Shown here: positions 39,017 through 50,758 of the stretch, in pieces
Position numbering within the stretch: position 1 is the first letter of the stretch
How the letters are laid out: each line of letters begins with the position of its first letter
Assembly: GCA_000697475.1 (NCBI GenBank)
Contig: JNEU01000763.1
Span: forward strand, 1-64,000
Length of the DNA: 64,000 bases
From: Lichtheimia corymbifera B2541
Taxonomy: Eukaryota > Mucoromycota > Mucoromycetes > Mucorales > Lichtheimiaceae
Direction of reading: 5' to 3'
Notes under the pieces: generated by a model
Told to the model about the DNA's origin: nothing
Seen by the model: only the letters and a program-made list of their open reading frames with translations
Database searches by the model: none
Position numbers and translations under genes: made by a program

Positions 39017-40571
39017 ATGAGGCTCGAAGTGTCTCAAGCCTTTTCCCGGGGAACCAAATATTTTCTCGTCTTTTACACTATTGTCTCCTTGATCCTTACT
39101 GCAAGGCACTTTTATTCATATCATGCTTCCGAAGGTACCGACGACGATGCTGCCATCTTTCCGAGAGCCGATGAGAACAAAGCGGAGATGCCTTTGCTGA
39201 ATTCCTCTTCTTCCTTGTCGCATTCCAAGAATTCGTCGCAACTGCAAGTGGATCATCAAGCTCTTGCCCAGTCCTCCGATTCGTCTTCGCATCCTGCTGA
39301 TGTAGCATGGCCACTTGACAATGGTAAGAAGGCCGTGCGCATATATCAAGGGGTTGTTATCAATAGACTCACCTATCATCTCATTTCTTCTTAGGCAACA
39401 GTCAAAGCATGGACGAGGATTATGTATTATCCAAGATCTTTTCAGAAGCTATGGGACCTTCCAATCTCACGCCATATTATCGTCGAGCCAGTGCATCTGT
39501 GGAAAAGAATGATATCACCATGGCAACCTTGGTGACACGAAATCGTTTCAAGGTCTTGAGTCGGTTAGCAACGCATTACAAAGGTACCACATTAATTACA
39601 ACGATAGATGTGGACTGGGATCGACTAAACGCTTTTTATGCTATAGGACCCATCTCTGCAGCCATCCATGTCAATGATGATGATACCAAGCAAGAAGTGT
39701 TGGACGAACTGCATGCTGTGTACGAAAGCAACCCCGACATGCAATCGTATGTGGATATTCATTTGATGTTGGACAACTTTGATCGACAATTCAACCTTTG
39801 GCGTAATGTGGCCAAGTTTTTTGCACGTACGGATTATATCATGATGCTCGATGTGGATTTCCATTTATGCACCAACTTTCGTCAACGTATTCGCAATGAT
39901 CCCAAAATCATGGCTTTGCTCGATTCGGGTACAGCCGCGTTGGTGGTGCCGGCATTTGAATTCAACTTGCAAGATGATGGTCTCGATTGGCGTACCTTCC
40001 CAACCACCAAATCTGATCTCCTACAAGAAGTCGAATCAGGCAAACTTGACATGTTTCACAAATCCTGGTTGAGAGGACACGGCTCTACCAACTACACAAA
40101 GTGGTATGCTTCCGAGGATCTGTACAAGGTCACCGATTACAACTTCAGCTATGAGCCATACATCATCTACAAAAAGGAGGGCTCGCCCTGGTGTAGTGAA
40201 CGTTTCATTGGTTACGGTGCAAATAAGGCAGCTTGTCTCTATGAGATCTACATTTCTGGTATCGACTATTGGGTGCTCCCTGATGATTTCTTGATTCATC
40301 AAACACATGAATATCCAGAGGCAACACGGAGAAAAGAGGTAAAGATCCATGATGGGCCTGTGGTACAATGCTGTGTATATACTCATGCATGCTATTACCT
40401 TTTTAGCGCCAATACAATCGAAAGCTGTACAGCAACTTTAGGGAAGAGCTGTGTCTACGATATGCACGGTTATTCGTTTCCACAGGTGACTGGGACTCTT
40501 CCAAGGCCGACAATCTGCGAGATCAATGCCACCGCATCCGCGGTTTTCGCTCAGCAATGAACCTTGCCTAA
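39017..40571 (+). CDS. GT49-like (LARGE/B4GAT1-type) glycosyltransferase
   Basis: A probable Golgi enzyme of the glycosyltransferase family 49 type. Four exons (39017-39323, 39395-39583, 39647-40338, 40407-40571) give 450 residues. A short cytoplasmic head is followed by one membrane anchor (about residues 14-33) and a Ser-rich stem to about 100, the type II layout. The catalytic part contains TDYIMMLDVDFHL, with the metal-binding D-x-D at Asp234/Asp236, and later SPWCSERFIGYGANKAACLYE and FLIHQTHEYPE, which match conserved GT49 blocks. In animals the relatives extend matriglycan on dystroglycan; a fungal acceptor cannot be inferred. The last exon is rich in Arg and reads to a TAA at 40,571. 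Confidence 0.85.
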
Positions 40572-41917
40572 GTTATATGTTTTCCCCGTAACGACTTTTG
40601 GGCTCTTGTACCATATTCGTTTTCTTGCTTTCCCATAGTATCCCTTATCTAATCCTTCTTCCTCTCTTCTCTTCCTCACGCATATTCTTTCTCACATTTT
40701 ACTCGCACCCACATTCAACTTGTTCATCCTCACGCAACTGCGTTTTTCCTTGTATTCATATTATTTATACAACGCACAATCTTCATTATTTCACAATTAG
40801 ACTGCATTATAAAAATCCAGTATCCATCATCGTCACATGGTTGATTCTTCTCGTATCCATGCACGAGCTTAAATTTTGCAACGCAGCTTATCATCATCAT
40901 GCAGTGGAACCCCGTTATGCGTGGTGGTGGAGAAAGGCGCTACTTGAACTAGGTATATCGATAACAATAAGTTCAAGGAAGGTGGAAGGAATGACACGCC
41001 ACTTTTCTCAAAGCGTCTTTGCACGCTAATGAAATCATCAAGAAGCTGTCGTATTGAAACTGAGTGCTTGCGTCATTAATGATGATGGATGCTGCTCACA
41101 ACATTAAATGACACGAGATGCTTAGAATACTTCCATGGCAACAATCACCTACAAAACCCAATATAGATTTCAGGAGAGGATGGCGGATGGTAACATTGTT
41201 AAACGACCTTTGTTTTCCCGGCATGACCCACCCTCCAGGGTAACACAAACCTCGTTCACTGCATGCATGTATCCACAGTGGCAGCTACAGTTGCCTAAGT
41301 CCATTCTCAACTATAATTTAATAAAGGATGATCACAATGACCTTTTGTGGTATTGTTAAAAGACGACCTTTACAATGACGTATATGCAACGTAACCCCCA
41401 ACAACAACTCACGTAATTGGAACGCCTCATTTTTGGCATTCATTTTCTCAGATGTCGCAGCAAAATGAGATTGCCATTGTGAAAGAACAATCATGCGGAA
41501 GTTTTTTCGTTACGGATGATGCAGGAGAAAGGGTAGCTAGGGCACAGCCTTCGCCACCACCAGATCAAGGTTGGGTCAGGTGACACAAAAAACAATTGCC
41601 AAAGTGGGAGAGTGAGTGTGTGAGAGAGAGAGCGCGCGCGCACCATGTTGTTGTTGTTACGAAGAATGTGCGTAGATGTGATCAGACAAGTTGCAAATGC
41701 CCTTTTTGTACTAGAGGATGTTTACACTTGTGTCCCTTTTCGGCAACTGTTGTCGTCGTTCCCTTGTGGGCAACTCTGACAGTGCACGCATGAATGGGGA
41801 TTAATCTCCTAAGCTCATAGGCACATACACACAATCGTGCGTATACAGGTGGCTGTTCCTTTGTTCTTTTGCTTCTTTTTCTTTCTTTCTCTTACATTAC
41901 TTGTCTTACATGTCTCC
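40572..41917. other. Intergenic, no supported gene
   Basis: No recognisable gene. A GA/GC simple stretch lies near 41,620-41,642. The region just before 41,918 is pyrimidine-rich and is probably the 5' region of the IQGAP gene. Confidence 0.6.
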
Positions 41918-44900
41918 ATGGCTACTAACAATAACCCACTAAAACAATTATCGGTCATGGCTGGCAAGGATGGCCTTTCGAGCCTCCACATCCCCACCAT
42001 TACTGATGGTGCTGAAGACGTTGTTGGTAAATATCATCCTTACGATCTTGATTGTCGGAAGAATATTTGTTCATAACACACAAACTGAACGTATCCATCA
42101 TAGGCTTGCAAGGTAGAATCGACTTTCAGTATATGATACAACCTACGATAACTCACATCCCCACGTTTTCTTGATATCCATAAAGGACGCATTCGATTAC
42201 AAAAGGACCATAATATTGTCAACAGCCGAGGACTCGATAAAATAAGAGAAACGTTGCAGGCATACGAATACCTGTGCCATATTGGTGAAGCAAAGGAGTA
42301 AGCGTTGAGCCCATCACCACAAGAACAACAATGCACTCATCACGATTCTGCATAGATGGATTGAGAATTGTTTACAAGAAACAATCGACCCAGTCATTCA
42401 GCTAGAAGAGAGCATGCGCAATGGCATCATATTGGCCAAGCTGGCTGGTTGGTTCACTGATGGGGTGGTCAAAAAGATCTTTTATGTAAGTAAGACTCGT
42501 TTACTTGATATATCGATCCTTACTATGAGTATTTCCTATCACAGGGTAAAAGGCTTGAATTCCGTCATTCGGATAATATCAATTACTTTTTGGAAGCTTT
42601 GGCTGTTGTGCGATTACCAGACACCTTTTGGTTTGAGTTTACCGACCTTTATGATAAAAAGAACATCCCACGAGTGATTTACTGCATCCACGCTCTCAGG
42701 TATATTCAGCTTATCATCTCATCCTAAAGTATGCTCATCCTTCAATCTATTTAGTCATCTGCTAGCCAGACGTAACTTGGCCCCTAGCATTAAAAATTTG
42801 TATGGTCAATTACAATTCACAGGTGAGCATCAGGCACACTGCTATCAAAAAAAACTCCCGGATAATAACACTATCGGTATTATTTAGATGAGGAACTTCA
42901 TGCAACACAGCGAAATCTGGATTCATGTGGCACCAATATTCCCAACTTTATGGATCTTCGCCCATCGTTGTACAAAGAGCTGCATGGTGATGATAGCTTC
43001 CGACACCATGATGATCATCGATTCAATAAGAGTCCTACCACACCCGATTTGATCATTGAAGAAAGCGATGAAAGCGATCATGAGACAATGACGGAACAAG
43101 AACGTAGGTTTTTAATATGCGAGAATGAAAGAAAAAAGACTAATCAAATTGTAGGATTTGAGCTATATTGGTCTGATTCCGAGAACTTGGAAAGGCTCAA
43201 GACCTGTCAAAACGTAGCACGCAAGTGGTTGGCACAGCGAGAAATGGAACGACAGCGTCAGGAGTTGCACAAGTCCACCTATGTCGTCTCGCATCTATCA
43301 CGTGTCCAGGCTCATGCTCGTGGAATGTTGCAACGTCGTGATATGGAAGACAAGCATATTACCTATGAGAGTTCTGAGGATTGGGTCATCAAAGTATGGT
43401 TATCATCATCATCATCATCCTAGAGTGGAATGTCTTACACTTTTATCCATAGTTGCAAACACATGTGCGTGGCTGTCTTGCACGTTTGAATTACAGACAC
43501 ACCTTGGATCATTACAATGAGCATCTCGACAAGGTCATTATGGTGCAGAATTTTGTCAAGAACAAGATTATGGGCAAGGCCTATCGTAGATTGAGTAAGA
43601 TGGGAGGACAGGGAGAATGTGAGGGATAGGAATCACGTGTCTCTTACCTCTTCTTTGTTATGCAGCATCCGATAGCAATCCATCCATTGGCACTGTCAAG
43701 AATTTTGTACATTTGCTGGATGATAGTGACCTGGATTTCGATCGTGAGCTTGGTATGTTGTTGTTTCTCCTCTTTTTTGCACAAACCATATCACTGATGT
43801 CGACCTACCTGTTCCAGCTTTGGAGGACTTGCGACAAAAAGTTATCCAACAAATACGCGAGAATGACCAAATGGACGCCCATGTCAACGCACTCGATATT
43901 CAAATCTGCCTGTTTTTGAGAAATGCCATCACCATTGACGAAGTCGTCAAGAGCACCAGCGCATTCAAAAAGAAGCAACAACGTCGTCGCATGTCTGAAC
44001 TTGCTGCCAGCACACGCAAAAGCAACCCGTATTCCCTTCGTGGTGTTGACAAGGAATCGCGTACACGTCTCGAGTTGTATCAACGCCTCTTGTACCTCTT
44101 GCAAACCGAACCAGGCTATCTTGCACGCATGCTATCCATGTGTGGCCGTCGTGAACTTGATTCATCCATCAGCACCCGTTTGATCGAATCCACCGTACTC
44201 AGCTTATTTGGATACGCTACCAATGCACGTGAAGAGTATTTGCTTATCAACCTTTGCAAGGTATACATCGAACATGGCCATCCTTTATGAATGATGTCAT
44301 TGATCGCATTCTCTCATTTAGTGCTGCATTGATGAAGAATTATCCTACGTGGAGAATGCTCAAGAGTTCATGCGTGGCAACTATACATTTATGAAATTGG
44401 TGGTACAAACCAACAGGTATGCAAGTGAGGAGGAGGTTGACACCCAAGATCTAAACAATTCTTGTTATAGAGGAGCAAAGGAACGCATGTTCTTTAGACG
44501 ATTGTTGACTCCCTTGGTGGAAAGCATTGTGCAAGATGAATACCTGGATCTTGAAACCGACCCAGTGGCTATCTATCACAAGGTGATCAATGAGGAGGAA
44601 TCTCGTACGGGTCGACCCTCGATGAGAAAGCATTCTGCGACAGTACAAGAGGCTCTTCAAGATCAAGAAGTGTGTGACACTTTCCTTATGCATCTGCGTA
44701 ACCTTCGAGAGATCACAACACGTTTCCTCAACGCCATCACATCTACAGTCGATGAAGTCCCTTATGGTATCCGCATCATTGCAAGAAAATTGCGCGTTGC
44801 TATGGAAGAATCATTCCCCGAGGAAAAGGAGCAGGCAGCCCGCATCATCGGTAACTTTATCTACTACCGCTACCTCAATCCTGCTATTGTGTAAGTGTCA

Positions 44901-46589
44901 TAGTTTATAAATGAAACCAAAAGACTGATGAAACGGTACTTGTGTTTATTTTAGCGCCCCTGAGCAATACGATGTTATCGATGCTGTTGTTCTCCCTGTG
45001 CAACGGAAAAATTTGGCAGAGGTAAAAAAGAAAGGTGCATTTGCATACACAAACATGTAAGATGACCGGTTTTTTGTGTGTTTGTTAGGTGGCAAAGATG
45101 CTTCATCAGATCTCAAGTGGCAAAAAGTTTGATGCCGACAACATGTTTTTGGCTCCTTTGAATGAATACGTACGCAAATCATCGGATGTCTTTGAGCAAT
45201 GGTTCATGAAGTGTAAGTGGATGATGATGATGATTAAAGGGATATACTCTAAACCTCTCCGTAGTGACCGATGTAGAGGAACCTGAAACCTACTTTGATA
45301 TCCCAGAGCTAAACGACCAGATGAGCACCCACAAGCCAACTGTATATACGACCCCTTATGAGCTATTCCATTTACATCACGCGTTACAGCAACATCTTGA
45401 TGATTTGGAACCAGGACGGCGGAACGGACCATTACAATCCTTGTTGACTGAGCTGGGACCTTCGCCCTATTATCCCCAACTTGAGCTACCCGATTCCATC
45501 CTTTGCCTAAAACTGACACACCCTTCGGATAATATTCCCATGGACCCAGCTGCGCGAGAACGACAATTATTGGTTGATTCAAAGCGACTTGTCATTTATA
45601 CCATCAAAATCCAGAGCGGCGAGTCATTGCAATCCATTCTTGAATCACCAACACCAGCCGAATTGGAAAGTGAATGGGATGCGCTCAAGGCAGTAGAATT
45701 TTCACAGCAAGAAGAAGGCAAAACATCCAAACGACGCTTTGTCAAGCTGAGCCAAACTGATCCGCCTTTAGATTTACAAAGGTAAACAAAGGAAAAGAGG
45801 ATGCAAAAAGGAAACATTTATACTGATACATGTATGTAAAAGCCTTGCTTTCCACCAATTGAAAGTGGTTACGAGCCGATTGTTGTATTATCTCACACGC
45901 ACAGGTGCTATTTCAGCAGAGGGAGGATATCAGGAAATGATCAACATGATTGCACGCGACATCACTGGCAAAACATCCAGGAGGCAGCAACGTGACAATG
46001 AATTGACGAGACTAGGACAAACATTGAAGAATGTGGTGCGAAAACGACACTATCTCACGGAGCAGCGTACACAGTATGAGGATTACTTGAAGGAATGCAT
46101 GACGATCATGGCCAAGAAACGTGGTAGACGGCCCAGATATGGATTACCATTCACGCGACAATACTTTCATGTACGAGCACTCAAGAAGCAAGGATTGGAG
46201 CCAACCTTTGGATCATTCAAATACAGCGGCAAGCAGTTATATGAGCGAGGGATCCTTGTGGATGTGGATGGGATCGAGCCCAAGGATTATGACAAGATCA
46301 ATATTATATTGTCCATGGATACTGTGGGAATTATTACTATTGAAGGTGCTTATTCACGATGGCCTATTCCTTCTGTACAAGTGGATATGAGATACGAGGA
46401 ATTACTGCAGACACAATTTGAAGGTGCGCAGACCATGCAAGTACTTGATGGGCTTGTAAAGGTCAATGTGAATCTATTGATTTTCCTTATCAACAAAAAG
46501 TAAGTGGGATGGGAGATTGGTGGGAGGATAGGAACTTTGTTGTATTGATTCTTTGTTGTTGGCATGGTACTTGCAGATTCTACGCATGA
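41918..46589 (+). CDS. IQG1: IQGAP-family scaffold (Rng2/Iqg1-like)
   Basis: IQGAP proteins cross-link actin and gather Rho GTPases and myosin light chains at the cytokinetic ring and hyphal tip. An 18-exon model keeps one frame for 1,200 residues. Domains: a calponin-homology actin-binding domain (about 60-190, EWIENCLQETI and GILAKLAGWF), IQ motifs (about 310-395, for example VQAHARGMLQRR and LQTHVRGCLARL), a GAP-related domain (about 500-790) and a RasGAP C-terminal domain (about 1000-1150). The GAP region has YYRYLNPAIV, the IQGAP form rather than the catalytic FLRF..PA. The protein ends in NKKFYA, encoded by a 13-base final exon, like other IQGAPs. Oddities are a possible 9-base exon (42,104-42,112) and two introns (43,104-43,154 and 44,417-44,470) with length divisible by three and no stop. 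Confidence 0.92.
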
Positions 46590-46790
46590 TCGACATAGCT
46601 ACGTTCACCCTATAACATTTACTCTCTCTCCATTAATAAACTTTTCAATCGACATTCTCCGAACGCGTTTGTTCCACCTTGGCTTTTGGCTCCTGTGTGC
46701 CCAACGACGACCACGACCTCCTCCTCCTCCTCCTCCCCCCAAATAGCTACACCTTTTTTTCTTTCTCCCCCGTTCCTTTCGTTTTCATAC

Positions 46791-48548
46791 ATGACTCACG
46801 ACGATACTCACTGCACTGTCTCCCTCGAAGGTGGTCGAGAGACTTTTACGGTTGAGAAAAAGTACAAGATTATACGCAGGGTCGGATCGGGATCGTATGG
46901 AACAGTTTGCAGTGCCATTGAGCTCGCCACCAATGACGGTAAATCTCTCAACTTCTCTCACAACCCCCCTCCCTCCCAGTGTCCATTCTAATGTCCATGT
47001 CCTTAAGTGGTTGCCATCAAAAAGTGCTTTCGAATATTTGATAAGAAGCTTATCACCAAGCGGTGTCTACGCGAGATAAAGTTGCTACAGCATTTCAACG
47101 GCCATCCACGCATCATCAATCTACGTGCTCTTGATATCGTCGATTATCATGATTTTAATGAGGTGTACTTGATCCAAGATTGCTGCGATACGACCATGGC
47201 AGATATCATTCATTCAAAACAACGACTGGAGCCCGTGCATTATCAGTGGTTCATGTATCAACTCTTTTCAGGTCTTAAATATATCCACAGTGCCAATGTG
47301 AGTGATCATGTGTGTGTATGTGTGCGTGTGGATCAATGTCGTCTCACCTTTTTACTGCTGCATAAATTAGGTACTGCATCGAGATTTGAAACCAGGTAGA
47401 GGCAATTGAATTCATCGCTGATCAACCCCAACAAGCATATTCATCGCTCTCTCTTTTTTAGCCAACATTCTAGTCAACGAGAATTGTGATATACGGATTT
47501 GCGATTTCGGTATGGCGCGTGGCTATTCTTCACAATCCTCACAATTGGAAGCCATGAATATGACACATTACGTCGTGACACGTTGGTATCGAGCTCCAGA
47601 AGTCATGTTAAGCCCAAATACATACGACAAAGCAAGTAAGTGTTGATAATGATTCTATTCATTTTATGGCAGGCTGATTGTTGTCTAGTTGACATGTGGT
47701 CTGTGGGATGTATTTTTGCCGAGCTATTGGGACGCAAGGTGCTATTCAAGGGAACGGATTACGTTGACCAGTTGCACAAGATTGTGGGGATTTTGGGGCT
47801 ACCGGAGGATACATCTTTTTGGGACAAGAACGCATCTGAATTTGTGATTGAATATATCAAAAACCTGCGAGATGGCGATGGCTTACCACCACCCAAGGAA
47901 CCCATTGACTTTGGGTCTTTGTTCCCTGATTGCCCATTGGAAGGTATTGATCTACTCAAGAACCTTTTGCATCTCAACCCGGGATTACGCATCACGCCTG
48001 ATGAAGCACTTGCACATCCATTTGTGGAACAAATGCGGGATCCAGCTGATGAAGTGGATTGTCCAGAGACATTTGATTTTGAAAGTTTCGAATATTTACA
48101 GGAAGAAGAGGCGCTACGACGGAGTATTATACATGAAGTAATGCATTCCAAGGGGCTTCTCAAAGGAAGAAATCGACGACTCCTCAGCGTTGAACCTATT
48201 GATACCGACATGGATTCATCCAACAAACGACCCAGACGACGTTATACGGGCAGTTCTATCTCAACACCTCATTCAGCATCTGCAACAGAAGCACATCAAC
48301 ATGCCATGGCAGCTGTACAACAAGGACGTGAAATAACTGTGCAGGACACGGAAATGAATGAGGATGGTGGTACTAGTGGTGGCATGATAACGGATCGATT
48401 TGTCGGTGAACCAGAAGATATGGATGAAGAAGACTTCAAGCTTATGGATAGCGATGATAGTATACGAGTTGAATATCGACGTCGTCTCGTGGGTCCATCA
48501 GGTGCAGATGTCCAAGCTCTGGAACGCCATCTTAGTAGGGATTGGTAG
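46791..48548 (+). CDS. MAP kinase, Slt2/ERK type, with T-H-Y activation lip
   Basis: A proline-directed Ser/Thr kinase. Five exons (46791-46938, 47008-47297, 47371-47395, 47462-47635, 47689-48548) give 498 residues. The glycine loop GSGSYGTV, Lys54 in VAIKK, HRD (149-151) and DFG (169-171) are all intact, so the kinase should be catalytic. Similarity is closest to the Slt2/Mpk1 cell-wall kinase ([28 protein letters not shown]). The dual-phosphorylation motif, normally T-E-Y, reads Thr189-His190-Tyr191. A CD-like docking region (HDPADE-type: [13 protein letters not shown]) follows the kinase domain. The last 150 residues are a disordered, acidic extension with a basic RNRR/KRPRRR patch that could be a nuclear signal. 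The gene starts 201 bases after IQGAP. Confidence 0.92.
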
Positions 48549-48752
48549 ATTCAATTGTATATCTCTTGTCCAGAGTAAAAGAAAAAAGAATGACTTTTGG
48601 TGTGTTTTTTCCATTTTTCCCAATTGAGGGCGATGATGGCGGAGGAGGAGCAATGGTAACAACCGACTGAGTTGGCTTCTTGAACGCACGCACATGTTCA
48701 CCTGCTGCAAAAATACCTGAGCTCTCTCTCTCTTTCTCTCTTCACGTTTATT

Positions 48753-50480
48753 ATGAAAAAAGTAAAGAACGCTGCTTCAAGCATTAGTCTCAACTCTCCC
48801 ATTCCCACTAGCCTGGCAGGTAATGCAATAGCCCAATGCACATAGCCACCACCAACATACGTTACTCATTGTCGCGCCCATATTCAATAGGTGAATGTAA
48901 AAAGGCAGCTCGCATTCTCAACAGCTTTATCGGTAAATGTCAACGATCGCACTATCTACAATGGATCAGTGGCTCATGGCTAGCTCATAGATCCCGGTCA
49001 GAAGCTGGTGGATAAGGTCATCCCACCCACTATCTTGGATAAAGCACAAGGCTTGGCAATCTTTACAGTAATCAAGGCTGGGTAATATATGATGAGTTGG
49101 CTTTTGTTGTATATTTGGATTAACAATGACTTGTTTAGTTTCTTGTTCACCGGTCGTGCAGGTAGTGGATTAGTCGTTGCCAGGTAATGGTTGTTGGAAG
49201 GAATACTGGTCGACAGCGGCTAACTTTTCGTTGTCATGGATAGGTTGCCTGATAAGAGTATGTATCACCCGTCAATTCAATTGAGTAACGTTTATTGACA
49301 ACGACATACCTGTTGGATGATTAGGTTGGTCTGCCCCATCTGCTATTGCCACTGGAGGGTAAGTTCGTTTATAGGCTTTTAAAGGCTGGTGAGCTTGTTG
49401 CTAACGAAACCACCGTAGCCTCGGTGCGGGAGGCCAGATTGGTGCTGAATTGACCGATTTTGTACTCGTGCTGAATACGAAGGAAGCTGTCAAGACATTC
49501 AGTCAATTTGGCAACATTACGCTTGGTGGCAATGTCTCTGGTATGCATGTTTCACAAGACTATTTAGCTTGCATTATCTGTGTGTAGCACGTGATAAGCT
49601 GATGCCATCATCCCTCCTTACTTGTTGTAGTGGCTGCTGGTCCTATGGGTCGTAATGCAGAAGCATCTGGATCGGCTAGCTTGAAACACATTGCAGCTGT
49701 TTACTCTTACAGTAAAACCAAGGGTCTCTTTGCCGGTGTATCTCTTGAAGGCTCTGTTATTCTCACACGTAATGATGCCAATGAAAAGCTTTATGGTCAA
49801 CGAGTTACTGCCAAGGAATTATTGAATGGATCAGTCGCACCCCCACCTGAAGCAGACATGTTGTATCGTGCATTGAATGCAAAGTTCCATACGCTCGGCA
49901 ATACGGGTGCAATGTATGCACGCAACAGTGCTGAAGGATCACCACGTGCTTACAACTTCAAGAGCTCCAATATCTCGGCTCCTGGCACTATCAGACAGCC
50001 ACCTCCGCTAAGAAATCCACCATCCGCTCCAGCACCGACCTCCTCTTATAACAACCAACCACCTCCTCCTTATACAGCACCTCCTCCATCATCTGCCAAT
50101 AACAATTATTATGGTCAAGAGAAATCCCATTATCAACAACAACAACAACAACAACCTGTATCATATGGAGCTCCTCCTCCAGCAGCTACATCCAGAGCAG
50201 CACCACCTCCACCACCTCCGCCATTCCGAAAGCCACAACAACCCACAGCTCGTGCCTTGTATGATTTCACAGGAGAACAAGAAGGGGATTTAAGTTTTCG
50301 TGAAGGCGATGTTATTACAATTGTCGAGAAGAGTGATAGTCAAGATGATTGGTGGACTGGAAGCGTAAACGGTCGACAAGGCATCGTAAGTGTCAATGTA
50401 AATATGTCTACTGCATGGATGATGTATGCTCATGCTTTATTTTGCAATAGTTCCCTGCCAATTATGTGCAATTACAATAG
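48753..50480 (+). CDS. YSC84: YSC84/SH3YL1-family actin-patch protein
   Basis: Yeast Ysc84/Lsb3 proteins bind and bundle actin and act in endocytosis. Nine exons (48753-48819, 48891-48932, 48991-49081, 49139-49183, 49244-49257, 49325-49358, 49419-49540, 49631-50385, 50451-50480) give 399 residues. Residues 1-220 form the lipid-binding SYLF domain (PPTILDKAQGLAIFTVIKAGF, GSGLVVARLPDKSWSAPSAI and GGQIGAELTDFVLVLNT). A Pro/Gln-rich linker follows (about 225-340), and a C-terminal SH3 domain (ARALYDFTGEQEGDLSF..DWWTG..GIFPANYVQL). The 14-base fifth exon is supported because it restores the conserved RLPDKSWSAPSA run. The gene starts 204 bases after the MAP kinase. Confidence 0.93.
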
Positions 50481-50758
50481 ATTACGGTAGCAGTAGCGGC
50501 ATACTTCTTCCTTATCCTTACACTTATACTTGCTTACTAACAATACACGCAACCTTTATTCCTGACTCAATGTAAATACTATTCTGTTGCTTGTGAACTA
50601 TGTGCGGGGAATCGCCGACCATGTTTTATACCCGATTTGGGAGGCATGTCAACGCGATTGATAATACGAATTGCAGTGTGAGACTGTTGGGAAATGCTGC
50701 TTATATAAGAGACACCCGCTGTTATCCCACTCTTCTTCACCTCCCACACTTGTTCATT

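Noticed and set aside
47759..48226. 155-codon minus-strand open frame
   Set aside because: It is antisense to the MAP kinase domain, a shadow of its codon bias.
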